Assembly (NCBI RefSeq): GCF_013214165.1 | Contig: NZ_JABSSM010000001.1 | Coordinates: 62,001 to 126,000, forward strand | Source: Shewanella sp. | GTDB lineage: Bacteria; Pseudomonadota; Gammaproteobacteria; Enterobacterales; Shewanellaceae | Reading direction: 5' to 3' | Length of the DNA stretch: 64,000 nt | Shown: positions 52,207-61,577 of the stretch, one piece after another | How the letters are laid out: the number at the start of each line of letters is the position of its first letter | Numbering within the stretch: the stretch's first letter is position 1 | Program-made: the position numbers and the translations under genes | Notes under the pieces: generated by a model | Seen by the model: the letters and a program-made list of their open reading frames with translations, nothing else | Database searches by the model: none | Told to the model about the DNA's origin: nothing

Positions 52207-54036
52207 ATGTTTAAACGATTCGAGTCATGGGTTGACCCCCTCCCCGCAGCGGAGCCAGAACAACCTCCTCAGGGGATATATGCTTTTTGCCGTCATTACA
52301 CTAAGGGATTCGAACGCCCGCTAATATTAATGTCCATCCTTACCGCCATACTCGCCATATTAGAAGTTTCATTATTCGGCTTCATGGGTCAGCTTGTGGA
52401 CTTATTGATAGCCAATGACCCTGATACCCTGTTTGAGAAGGAAGGCCTCAAGCTGATCGGGATGACAGTATTAGTCTTGGTGGTGATCCCCTCGTTAGTC
52501 TTGTTACATGCACTGATAGTGTATCAAGGACTCCTTGGTAACTACCCCATGTCCATTCGGTGGTTAGCCCACCGATATTTACTGAAACAGAGTGTGTCTT
52601 TTTATCAAAATGATTTTGCGGGCCGTATCGCCACCAAGGTGATGCAAACGTCGTTAGCCGTCAGAGAGACCGTCACTAAACTATTGGATGTTCTGGTGTA
52701 CATCTTAGTTTATTTCACCTCTATGTTGGTTATGATAGCCAATGCAGATCTACGCTTGATGCTGCCTATGTTGATCTGGTTAGGCCTGTATATCGGCCTA
52801 CAGTTGCGGTTTTTACCTAGATTGAAGCAAGTATCAACCGAGCAGGCCGATGCGCGTTCAAATATGACAGGCCGCATCGTCGACAGCTATACCAATATCA
52901 CCACAGTGAAGCTGTTTTCCCACACCCAGAAAGAAGCCGAATACGCCAAAGGCAGCATGCAGACGTTTCTCAATACCGTGTATCGACAGATGCGACTCGT
53001 CACAGGTATCAATGTCAGTGTGCAGATCATCAACTACCTACTCGCATTTGCCATCGCAGCCGTGTCAATCTGGTTATGGACGACGAGTGCCATCACAGTC
53101 GGCGCCATTGCCATCGCCATCAGTCTGGCCTTAAGGTTGAATGGCATGTCACAATGGATCATGTGGGAAATAAGTTCCTTGTTCGAAAATATAGGCACTG
53201 TCGCCGACGGTATGAATACCTTGTCTAAGCCGACTGAGATTCAAGATATAAAGGACGCACCAAAGATCACGGTCGAAAAAGGCGCCATCGACTTCACCCA
53301 AGTCAGCTTTCATTATGGTGAGAATAGCGGTGTGATCGAAAAACTGAACCTCAAGATAAAAGCGGGTGAGAAAGTGGGTCTAGTCGGTCGCTCTGGCGCT
53401 GGAAAATCGACATTAGTCAACCTGCTAATGCGCTTCTACGATGTAGAAAAAGGCACTATCGAAATCGACAAACAGAACATCAAACATGTTCAACAAGACT
53501 CTCTACGAGCCAACATAGGCATGGTGACGCAAGATACGTCATTGCTACACAGATCGATTCGCGAAAATATTCTCTATGGCAAGCCCGAAGCCAGCGAAGA
53601 GGAGCTAATGAGTGCAATTAAGAGTGCACAAGCCTATGACTTCATCCAAACCTTGACGGACGCCGAAGGGAATCGAGGCCTAGATGCTCAAGTGGGTGAA
53701 CGAGGTGTCAAACTCTCTGGCGGTCAGAGACAACGTATCGCCATTGCACGAGTGCTTCTCAAAAATGCCCCTATCTTGCTACTGGATGAGGCGACATCGG
53801 CACTGGACTCGGAAGTAGAAGCCGCGATACAAGAAAGCTTATACCAGCTAATGCAAGGCAAGACAGTAATAGCGATTGCTCACAGACTCTCCACCATAGC
53901 GGCCATGGATAGATTAATAGTCTTAGATGAAGGCAAGGTTGTTGAAGAAGGTACCCATCAGGAATTGATAAACGATGGCGGTATATATGCTCAACTATGG
54001 GCACACCAGACTGGAGGCTTCCTAGGGATAGATTAA
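52207..54036 (+). CDS. ABC transporter, fused permease/ATP-binding protein
   Basis: VGLVGRSGAGKSTLVNLLMRFYD, VKLSGGQRQRIAIARVLLKNAPILLLDEATSALD. Confidence 0.96.
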   Translation: MFKRFESWVDPLPAAEPEQPPQGIYAFCRHYTKGFERPLILMSILTAILAILEVSLFGFMGQLVDLLIANDPDTLFEKEGLKLIGMTVLVLVVIPSLVLLHALIVYQGLLGNYPMSIRWLAHRYLLKQSVSFYQNDFAGRIATKVMQTSLAVRETVTKLLDVLVYILVYFTSMLVMIANADLRLMLPMLIWLGLYIGLQLRFLPRLKQVSTEQADARSNMTGRIVDSYTNITTVKLFSHTQKEAEYAKGSMQTFLNTVYRQMRLVTGINVSVQIINYLLAFAIAAVSIWLWTTSAITVGAIAIAISLALRLNGMSQWIMWEISSLFENIGTVADGMNTLSKPTEIQDIKDAPKITVEKGAIDFTQVSFHYGENSGVIEKLNLKIKAGEKVGLVGRSGAGKSTLVNLLMRFYDVEKGTIEIDKQNIKHVQQDSLRANIGMVTQDTSLLHRSIRENILYGKPEASEEELMSAIKSAQAYDFIQTLTDAEGNRGLDAQVGERGVKLSGGQRQRIAIARVLLKNAPILLLDEATSALDSEVEAAIQESLYQLMQGKTVIAIAHRLSTIAAMDRLIVLDEGKVVEEGTHQELINDGGIYAQLWAHQTGGFLGID

Positions 54037-54083
54037 TCGGTATCGCCTAGGTCTAGATTAATCGGTATCGATAGTAACAAGAT

Positions 54084-54110
54084 GAAGCCATCATTCAGAT
54101 GGCTTTTTTT
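54084..54110 (+). terminator. Intrinsic terminator after ABC transporter
   Basis: GAAGCCATC-attca-GATGGCTTTTTTT. Confidence 0.8.
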
Positions 54111-54324
54111 ATGCTTTGGATTCGGGAATAACCATTTCCTCATCAATGCGCCTTGAATTGAAAAAACTGAGAGTCTCTGAACTGACCAGATACTGATATG
54201 GAATGATATTATACCGATTGGTATAAAAGAAATTCGCGCCTGTGATGTACAGATATCGAGTTAGTGGGAAATTGCAATGCATGGGAAGATAATGGGTGCG
54301 GATAAAGCCACGAAGATCAGATAC

Positions 54325-54348
54325 AAAAAAACCACCTTTCGGTGGTTT
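54325..54348 (-). terminator. Terminator of the minus-strand tRNA operon
   Basis: AAACCACC-tttc-GGTGGTTT with T7 on the minus strand. Confidence 0.8.
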
Positions 54349-54390
54349 AGGTGTCTACTCTATCCTATTCAGATAGGAGTAAGTTAGATA

Positions 54391-54466
54391 TGGTGGAGCC
54401 TAGCGGGATCGAACCGCTGACCTCAACACTGCCAGTGTTGCGCTCTCCCAGCTGAGCTAAGGCCCC
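54391..54466 (-). tRNA. tRNA-Ala(GGC)
   Basis: GGGGCCTTAGCTCAGCTGGGAGAGCGCAACACTGGCAGTGTTGAGGTCAGCGGTTCGATCCCGCTAGGCTCCACCA. Confidence 0.97.
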
Positions 54467-54505
54467 ATTTCATGCACTGGAAATAAGCATGAAACTGGTA
54501 AATAG

Positions 54506-54581
54506 TGGTATCCCCTAGGGGATTCGAACCCCTGTTACCGCCGTGAAAGGGCGGTGTCCTAGGCCTCTAGACGAAGGGGAC
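54506..54581 (-). tRNA. tRNA-Glu(TTC), variant A
   Basis: GTCCCCTTCGTCTAGAGGCCTAGGACACCGCCCTTTCACGGCGGTAACAGGGGTTCGAATCCCCTAGGGGATACCA. Confidence 0.97.
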
Positions 54582-54717
54582 CCGGACTTACTTATTTAGA
54601 CTCTAGTAAAAAAGAGCTTATAGGCTAGTACTCAAAGGCGTGAGTAAAAGCGGTACATTGCGACTCAAACTGAGTCTTTCACATTCAACCGAAGTAATTA
54701 TCAGTTAAATAAGAATT

Positions 54718-54793
54718 TGGTATCCCCAAGGGGATTCGAACCCCTGTTATCGCCGTGAAAGGGCGATGTCCTAGGCCTCTAGACGATGGGGAC
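54718..54793 (-). tRNA. tRNA-Glu(TTC), variant B
   Basis: GTCCCCATCGTC...ATCGCCCTTTCACGGCGAT...TTGGGGATACCA; 76 nt. Confidence 0.97.
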
Positions 54794-54852
54794 CCGGACA
54801 TTCATTCTTTAAACTCTACAAATAAAGAGTTGTCTATTAGCTCAAATCCGAA

Positions 54853-54965
54853 GGCTATGGATTCGAACCCCACTCTCAATTAAGAGAGGCGCCGTGCTCT
54901 TTATCTCATATAAAAAGAGGTAAGAGCGCGGTGTCCTAGTCTTGTTCCCTCTAGACGAAGGGGAC
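54853..54965 (-). pseudogene. Degenerate tRNA-Glu-like element, copy 1 (113 nt)
   Basis: 5' half GTCCCCTTCGTCTAGAGG-GAACAAG-ACTAGGACACCG, then hairpin insertions, then GGTTCGAATCC with broken T stem and no 3' acceptor strand. Confidence 0.75.
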
Positions 54966-55115
54966 CCTGGACTTACTTGTTTAGACTCGAGTAAAAAAGA
55001 GCTTATAGGCCAGTACTCAAAGGCGTGAGTAAAAGCGGTACATTGCGATTCACTTGCTCGTTAGAGTGTGAATCTTTCACATCTAACCGAAATATTTATC
55101 AGTTAGAAATAAATT

Positions 55116-55191
55116 TGGTATCCCCAAGGGGATTCGAACCCCTGTTATCGCCGTGAAAGGGCGATGTCCTAGGCCTCTAGACGATGGGGAC
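55116..55191 (-). tRNA. tRNA-Glu(TTC), variant B
   Basis: Same 76-nt sequence type as 54718-54793. Confidence 0.97.
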
Positions 55192-55251
55192 CCTGGACAT
55201 TCATTGTTTAAACTCTACAAATAAAGAGTTGTCTATAAGCTCAATTCCGAA

Positions 55252-55364
55252 GGCTATGGATTCGAACCTCACTCTCATTTAAGAGAGTACCGTGCTTTTC
55301 GTCTCATTATAAAAAGAGCTAAGCGCGCGGTGTCCTAGTCTTGTTCCCTCTAGACGAAGGGGAC
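55252..55364 (-). pseudogene. Degenerate tRNA-Glu-like element, copy 2 (113 nt)
   Basis: Same architecture as 54853-54965 with scattered substitutions. Confidence 0.75.
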
Positions 55365-55501
55365 CCTGGACTTACTTGTTTAGACTCTAGTAAAAAGAGC
55401 TTATAGGCCAGCACTCAAAGGCGTGAGTAAAAGCGGTACATTGCGACTCAAACTGAGTCTTTCACATTCAACCGAAGTAATTATCAGTTAAATAAGAATA
55501 T

Positions 55502-55577
55502 TGGTATCCCCAAGGGGATTCGAACCCCTGTTATCGCCGTGAAAGGGCGATGTCCTAGGCCTCTAGACGATGGGGAC
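55502..55577 (-). tRNA. tRNA-Glu(TTC), variant B
   Basis: 76-nt copy, CCA encoded. Confidence 0.97.
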
Positions 55578-55731
55578 CCTGGACATTTATTGTTTAGACT
55601 CTATAAAATTAAAGAGCTTATAGGCCAGTACTCAAAGGCGTGAGTAAAAGCGGAACATTGCGATTCACTTTCTCGTTAGAGAGTGAGTCTTTTCACATCT
55701 AACCGACTTTACATCAGTTAAAAATAAAATT

Positions 55732-55807
55732 TGGTATCCCCAAGGGGATTCGAACCCCTGTTATCGCCGTGAAAGGGCGATGTCCTAGGCCTCTAGACGA
55801 TGGGGAC
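55732..55807 (-). tRNA. tRNA-Glu(TTC), variant B
   Basis: 76-nt copy, CCA encoded. Confidence 0.97.
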
Positions 55808-55957
55808 CCGGACATTCATTGTTTAAACTCTACAAATAAAGAGTTGTCTATAAGCTCAAATCCGAAGGATAAGGATTCAAACTTGACCTACTCACTCCCA
55901 CAAGACGCTAGGGTAGGTTCTTATTGTTTAGACTCTATTAAGAAGAGTGATGTTAGA

Positions 55958-56033
55958 TGGTGGAGCCTAGCGGGATCGAACCGCTGACCTCAACACTGCC
56001 AGTGTTGCGCTCTCCCAGCTGAGCTAAGGCCCC
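55958..56033 (-). tRNA. tRNA-Ala(GGC)
   Basis: Same 76-nt sequence as 54391-54466. Confidence 0.97.
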
Positions 56034-56106
56034 TCACTAACAATAAAACTACACTTCTGAGCACGCTACTAAGCTTTTGCTTCGTTGTGTCTCAAGTGCG
56101 TGGCGC

Positions 56107-56135
56107 ATTCTATGCAGCACACCCAAAAGTGTCAA
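56107..56135 (-). promoter_or_regulatory. Sigma70 promoter of the tRNA-Ala/Glu operon
   Basis: Minus strand TTGACA-N17-TAGAAT followed by GC-rich GCGCC. Confidence 0.75.
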
Positions 56136-56143
56136 CTCGTTTT

Positions 56144-57562
56144 TTAGGAATTTATTCTATTTGCTACAAATTCAATCGCTTTGGAGATTCTTTGCTCGCA
56201 ACGAGCCTTTCCAACCAAGAATAAGGTCAAATCCACGGCAGGAGACATCCCAGCTCCAGTAACTGCGACACGTAAAGGCATACCGACTTTGCCCATTCCT
56301 ACTTCTAATTCAGTAGCAGTATCTTCAATTGCTTGATGGATCTCTTCTAAGGTCCACTCATTTAGCTCAGCCAATTTCTTCTGAACGAGTTGCAGCGGCT
56401 CCATAGCAACCCCTCTAAGGTGCTTTTTAGCCGCAGTCGCATCAAACTCGGCAAAATCTTCAAAGAAGTAACGACTCGATGCTGCCATCTCCTTCAATGT
56501 TTTTGCACGTTCTGCCAAAGCAGTGACCACATCTGATAACACTGGACCATTACTGATATCGATACTTTGATCTGTCATGTGCCACTCTAGTTGCTTGGCA
56601 ACATAAACTGGATCGAGTTCTTTTATGTAGTGTTGATTCAACCAAATCAACTTATCGGTATTAAATGCCGAAGCGGCCTTATTGATATTTTCTAGTTTAA
56701 AGAGTTGCTTCATCTCATCGATAGAGAATATCTCTTGATCGCCATGTGACCAACCTAAACGCACTAGATAGTTAAGTAGTGCTTCGGGCAAGAAGCCATC
56801 ATCACGGTATTGCATGACACCAACTGCACCATGGCGCTTAGAAAGCTTGGTACCATCATCACCTAAAATCATAGCAACGTGAGCATATTCAGGAATTGGG
56901 GCACCTAATGCTTTTAAAATGTTGATTTGACGCGGGGTGTTATTGATATGGTCTTCACCTCGAACAACACAAGTGATCCCCATATCCCAATCATCAACAA
57001 CAACACAGAAGTTATAAGTAGGCGTTCCTTCGGTACGCGCGATAATAAGATCATCGAGCTCAGCGTTAGCAATTTCGATTCGACCACGAACATGATCGTC
57101 AAATACTACACTGCCCTCTTGCGGGTTTTTAAATCGGATAACAAAAGGCTCATCCGTGTTTCGGGGAGCCAGATCGCGACAGCGGCCATCATACTTTTGA
57201 CTCTCGCCTTTCTCAGCCTGCTCTTCACGCATCTTCTCGATGCGTTCACGTGAACAGTAGCACTTATAAGCACTGCCCTTATCTAACATCTGAGCAATGA
57301 TCTCATTGTAACGATCGAAACGTTTCGTCTGGTAATAAGGCCCATGTTCCCAATTAAGCCCTAACCACTCCATCCCATCAAGAATTGCCTGGCATGCTTC
57401 AGGTGTCGAACGTTCAATGTCGGTATCTTCAATGCGAAGAACGAACTCACCACTGTTGGCACGAGCATATAGCCATGAATAAAGAGCAGTACGAGCACCA
57501 CCGACATGTAAAAAACCGGTAGGACTTGGAGCAAAACGCGTCTTAGTTGTCATAATGGACAC
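56144..57562 (-). CDS. gltX: Glutamyl-tRNA synthetase
   Basis: [41 protein letters not shown]. Confidence 0.98.
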   Translation of the reverse strand: MSIMTTKTRFAPSPTGFLHVGGARTALYSWLYARANSGEFVLRIEDTDIERSTPEACQAILDGMEWLGLNWEHGPYYQTKRFDRYNEIIAQMLDKGSAYKCYCSRERIEKMREEQAEKGESQKYDGRCRDLAPRNTDEPFVIRFKNPQEGSVVFDDHVRGRIEIANAELDDLIIARTEGTPTYNFCVVVDDWDMGITCVVRGEDHINNTPRQINILKALGAPIPEYAHVAMILGDDGTKLSKRHGAVGVMQYRDDGFLPEALLNYLVRLGWSHGDQEIFSIDEMKQLFKLENINKAASAFNTDKLIWLNQHYIKELDPVYVAKQLEWHMTDQSIDISNGPVLSDVVTALAERAKTLKEMAASSRYFFEDFAEFDATAAKKHLRGVAMEPLQLVQKKLAELNEWTLEEIHQAIEDTATELEVGMGKVGMPLRVAVTGAGMSPAVDLTLFLVGKARCEQRISKAIEFVANRINS

Positions 57563-58035
57563 TAACCTATATAGAAAAGCCTAAATTCTAGACTGTACCA
57601 ATGAATGTGGCGCATATTCTAACAGCCAAACAGCCTCAGGGACATTACCAAGTGCTAAGAAGCGTATTCATCAACTTGATTATGTCGTCTTTATCTCGCT
57701 TTTGGCTTTAATTTAGACCTAATTCTTTATATACGCAGGATAAATGCAAACTGAGGCAATTGGAGTTGATATTCACCTTATATAAATGTGAGAGCATTCG
57801 ATTCACTCAAAATTCAACTCATCGCTATCAAGATGAGTATCAATATTCATTGTTCTTCTAAGCATCACGCGGCTTGGAGCCATTATGTGTAAGCACTCAG
57901 TGCGTCGTTTAAAAATAACAAGCAGCTAACGGCTAATGATTTTAATGATTTATCCCTACCAGAAGCTCGCCTTGGGTAACAATGCACCAGTCAGTGTAAA
58001 ATAACACCGGACACGCTTTTTTATCTAAAAAACCG

Positions 58036-58063
58036 TTGACACTAAATCGTTCCCCCCTATAAT
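58036..58063 (+). promoter_or_regulatory. Strong sigma70 promoter for the tRNA-Val array
   Basis: TTGACA-N16-TATAAT ahead of the first tRNA-Val. Confidence 0.8.
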
Positions 58064-58079
58064 ACGGCCCACACAGCGA

Positions 58080-58155
58080 GGTCGATTAGCTCAGCTGGGA
58101 GAGCACCTCCCTTACAAGGAGGGGGTCACTGGTTCGAGCCCAGTATCGACCACCA
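58080..58155 (+). tRNA. tRNA-Val(TAC)
   Basis: GGTCGATTAGCTCAGCTGGGAGAGCACCTCCCTTACAAGGAGGGGGTCACTGGTTCGAGCCCAGTATCGACCACCA. Confidence 0.98.
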
Positions 58156-58201
58156 TGTTTCTGTTTAATATGAAATAAATTGTGTGATATAGAGAGTCCC
58201 A

Positions 58202-58277
58202 GGTCGATTAGCTCAGCTGGGAGAGCACCTCCCTTACAAGGAGGGGGTCACTGGTTCGAGCCCAGTATCGACCACCA
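58202..58277 (+). tRNA. tRNA-Val(TAC)
   Basis: Identical copy. Confidence 0.98.
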
Positions 58278-58338
58278 TTTTCTTACGGCTTATGCGAATA
58301 AGTGACTAAGAAAATACCCAGTAAAAACGAAAGTCCCA

Positions 58339-58414
58339 GGTCGATTAGCTCAGCTGGGAGAGCACCTCCCTTACAAGGAGGGGGTCACTGGTTCGAGCCC
58401 AGTATCGACCACCA
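58339..58414 (+). tRNA. tRNA-Val(TAC)
   Basis: Identical copy. Confidence 0.98.
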
Positions 58415-58621
58415 TTTTCTGCCTGCGTAAATAGTAAATCCCTCAACATTAATCCCGTTAAAATTAATATAAAAACCAATTTATACCGCTAATTTCGAGA
58501 CCTTTGTTTATCGAATAACACAGCTAGTCGCTATAATATTTCCCGATATGAAAGCCATTACAGCCCCATTCTAGCTAAGTTCAACTATTCTTCAGATATA
58601 ACATTAATTGAGATCTATCCT

Positions 58622-58849
58622 ATGGCAGATGTCAGTCAATCCGCCTCCCTGAGCAGCATAGCAGCTTACCTTAAGCTAACTCATAACTGCGATGAAGCCT
58701 CTGCGTTAGTTGAAGCGAAAGAAGTCATGCACAATCTTGTCAGTATGAGACAGAAAGGGTTTATCACCGGCTGGTATTTCGACGAACTGGGCCACTTAGA
58801 ATTACTCCCCAGCGACGCTATCTCGAAACGAATCAACCCAGAAAAATAA
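58622..58849 (+). CDS. Hypothetical protein (75 aa)
   Basis: Plausible ORF with no overlapping competitor; MADVSQSASLSSIAAYLKLTHNCDEASALVEAKEVMHNL. Confidence 0.6.
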   Translation: MADVSQSASLSSIAAYLKLTHNCDEASALVEAKEVMHNLVSMRQKGFITGWYFDELGHLELLPSDAISKRINPEK

Positions 58850-58947
58850 CTAATCGGACTCCCCCTCCAGATTAAGTAAAGCTTATGCTTTACTTAATTA
58901 GTTTTTGATGTAATAGTAAAATGACTTTCAGCTAATAAATTATCTAT

Positions 58948-60228
58948 ATGAGTCCATTTCAGCACAGCCAGCCACACTTAAAAGCGATAAATTCGGACTC
59001 TAACAACGAGAAACGCAGCAGCAATAATATTCTCTATATTACCCTACTGGTTACCTTGATCAGCGTTGCCGGCATCGCCCTACCCTATCCGATATTGGCA
59101 CCACTGTTTGCTGAAGGGACATCACCACTGACTCAATTCTTAGATCTCCCTTCTGAGATACTGTTAGGCATAGTATTAGGAATTTATCCGCTAGGAATTA
59201 TCATAGGCAGTAGCGTTATTGGCGCAATATCAGATAATTACGGCCGTAAAAAATTATTAACTCTAACGTTATTGGGCAGCGCCCTAGGCTATAGTTTAAC
59301 CGCTATTGCCGCCGTTTCTGAGCACTTTCTCCTCTTCTGTATCTCGCGTTTACTCACAGGATTATGTGAAGGCAATATTGCTATCGCACGTGCAATTGCA
59401 GCCGATCTCCACCCCATTATAGACAAGACGCGCAGCTTTTCTCTGATAAGCTCTATGGGATATGGCGGTTACTTACTCGGTCCCTTGGCTGGGGGATACC
59501 TGATTATGGCAGGCATAGATATGGTGTTCTGGGTAGCGGCACTCGCCTGCCTGATCTGCGCCCTGATCAGTCATCTTTTACTGCCCAAGAGCTTAGATAA
59601 ACCCGATACAAATGCCGAGACAGGATCAAGCCTGTCTCTGCTATCGCAACCGGATCTGAGGCGTTTCTTTGTGCTTTATCTCTTCTTGACTATGGGGGTC
59701 AATCTTTATTATGAGTATTATCCCCTGTACTTGGTAAGAGAGTTTGGCTATCTTGCTGTCGATATCAGCTGGGCCACTGTATTTCTTACTACATGCATGA
59801 TTCTAACCAGTATTTTTATCAACCCCATCATACAAAGAAAGCTAGATCACCCTTATGCGGGTCTATTGGGAATATTCCTTTTCGGCTCAGCTCTGGCTGC
59901 ATTACCCTTTTTTATCGGTCAAGCTTACCTGATCACATTTGCCTTAATGGGCGCCGGCATCGCCATTTACAACGGTTTCCTTCCTGCTTACCTTTCTCAT
60001 TCCTATGAAAACCGGGCACAAGGCAAGCTAATGGGCATGCTAGTGACCATTTTCTGTCTGGGTAATTTACTCGCGGCCTTAGTGGGCGGTGTGGTTTCTA
60101 TGTTTGATGTGAAGTGGGCACTGCTATTGGGCTCATCGATTACCTTCACAGCAGGCATCATCTTCTACCATGGACACTTTAAGGCAAAAATTTGGCCTTT
60201 TCAGAAAAACAAGTGCAGTGAGTCATAA
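58948..60228 (+). CDS. MFS transporter
   Basis: About 12 TM; GAISDNYGRKKLLTLTLLGSALGY. Confidence 0.92.
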   Translation: MSPFQHSQPHLKAINSDSNNEKRSSNNILYITLLVTLISVAGIALPYPILAPLFAEGTSPLTQFLDLPSEILLGIVLGIYPLGIIIGSSVIGAISDNYGRKKLLTLTLLGSALGYSLTAIAAVSEHFLLFCISRLLTGLCEGNIAIARAIAADLHPIIDKTRSFSLISSMGYGGYLLGPLAGGYLIMAGIDMVFWVAALACLICALISHLLLPKSLDKPDTNAETGSSLSLLSQPDLRRFFVLYLFLTMGVNLYYEYYPLYLVREFGYLAVDISWATVFLTTCMILTSIFINPIIQRKLDHPYAGLLGIFLFGSALAALPFFIGQAYLITFALMGAGIAIYNGFLPAYLSHSYENRAQGKLMGMLVTIFCLGNLLAALVGGVVSMFDVKWALLLGSSITFTAGIIFYHGHFKAKIWPFQKNKCSES

Positions 60229-60241
60229 CTCACAAGCATAG

Positions 60242-61513
60242 TTAGCTATGACTTGCATGGACTGACAATATCATCGACTCATCCTTAGTCAATCTCAGTA
60301 AAACCAGGCTCAAGAGCAGCATAACCATACTTGAGCCAAGCACCACGCCTTCCCAGCCCCAATGATGCCAAAATGGCATCAATAAGGGTCCACCCAAGGC
60401 GGCTCCCAGATAATAACTACACAGATAAAGAGACGTCGCCTTGGCTCGGTGACGCTTTACCCTGTGGGTGACCCAGGCATTACAACCACTGTGGATAAAG
60501 AAAAAACCGAATGCTGTCATCAGGAATCCCAGACAGATGAATACGCCGGTATCGACTAGCGTCATCAAGGAGCCTAAAAACATCAGCAACAGAGATAATC
60601 GAAACAGAGTCCGCCGCCCGAAGCGCGTAATCCAACGACCGGAATGATAAGACGCCCAGGTACCGCTCAGATAACAGAGGAAAATAAGGGTCACCTCGAA
60701 GCGGCCCCAGCTAAACGGCGCCGACATCAGGTGGAGCTGAATGAAACTGAATTGATTCACCATGACCAGAAAAGCCAGGCCGCCAACTAGGTAAATTTGT
60801 CTGAGCTTGGCATCACGCAGATGCACCACAAAGCCATTAAGATCTTCAGCCCTGAACATGCTGCCCCTCGCTTTGGGCTCTTCTTGGCTCTTTAACTTAG
60901 TGGTATTGGGCAGCAAATAATGTACTAAGAGCACACCTGCAATCGAGATAGCTAAAATAACCAAGATCACTTGCTGCCAATGTAAGTGTAATGACAGGGC
61001 GCCGCCGATCAAACGACCTAAGATCCCGCCGATGCTATTCGCTGCAATATAGACTCCCCCCGCCTTTAGCATGGATGCTTGGCTCAGCTCGTCCTTAAAA
61101 TAAGCCATGGCAATGGCAGGAACGGCCGCGAGCAAGACTCCCTGCAACAATCGTAAGAGTACGAGAGATGGAAAATCTGCCACAAAGATCATCAGGACAT
61201 CGGTCAACAATAGTAGGTATAAGCTGATCATCAAGGGCGTCTTACGTCCGATCCTGTCGGATAGCAAGGCATAAAACAACAGTGAAAACGCCATGGCAAA
61301 GCTAGTGACCGAGAGTAACAAGGTCGAGTGACTGATATCGACATCGAAGGTCTCGGCAATCAAAGGCAAGATGCCTTGCACTAAGTAGAGGTTGATATAG
61401 ATGACCACAGAGGCGATAGACAAGCCCCAAATAAGCCTTAGCTCTTTATTTTTAATGTTTGTGTTATCAGTTAAAGACATAGGCCCAAGTCGATGGTCGA
61501 ACTCCATAGACAT
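60242..61513 (-). CDS. MFS transporter
   Basis: About 12 TM; LLSDRIGRKTPLMISLYLLLL; divergent from a LysR gene. Confidence 0.92.
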   Translation of the reverse strand: MSMEFDHRLGPMSLTDNTNIKNKELRLIWGLSIASVVIYINLYLVQGILPLIAETFDVDISHSTLLLSVTSFAMAFSLLFYALLSDRIGRKTPLMISLYLLLLTDVLMIFVADFPSLVLLRLLQGVLLAAVPAIAMAYFKDELSQASMLKAGGVYIAANSIGGILGRLIGGALSLHLHWQQVILVILAISIAGVLLVHYLLPNTTKLKSQEEPKARGSMFRAEDLNGFVVHLRDAKLRQIYLVGGLAFLVMVNQFSFIQLHLMSAPFSWGRFEVTLIFLCYLSGTWASYHSGRWITRFGRRTLFRLSLLLMFLGSLMTLVDTGVFICLGFLMTAFGFFFIHSGCNAWVTHRVKRHRAKATSLYLCSYYLGAALGGPLLMPFWHHWGWEGVVLGSSMVMLLLSLVLLRLTKDESMILSVHASHS

Positions 61514-61577
61514 AGGTTAGCACCGAGGTTAACATAACAATAATAGATTATATCAATCAAAGTCATTGATTATTGTT

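Noticed and set aside
54029-54069. Duplicated tagattaatcggtatcg after the ABC transporter gene
   Set aside because: Short 17-nt direct duplication at the gene end with no further structure; too small to interpret.
54599-55731. Regularly spaced repeats that look CRISPR-like
   Set aside because: The repeats are tRNA-Glu genes and their duplicated spacers; unit lengths and sequences do not fit a CRISPR array and no cas genes are present.
55769-55987. 72-aa plus-strand ORF
   Set aside because: Runs antisense through tRNA-Glu and tRNA-Ala genes; not protein coding.
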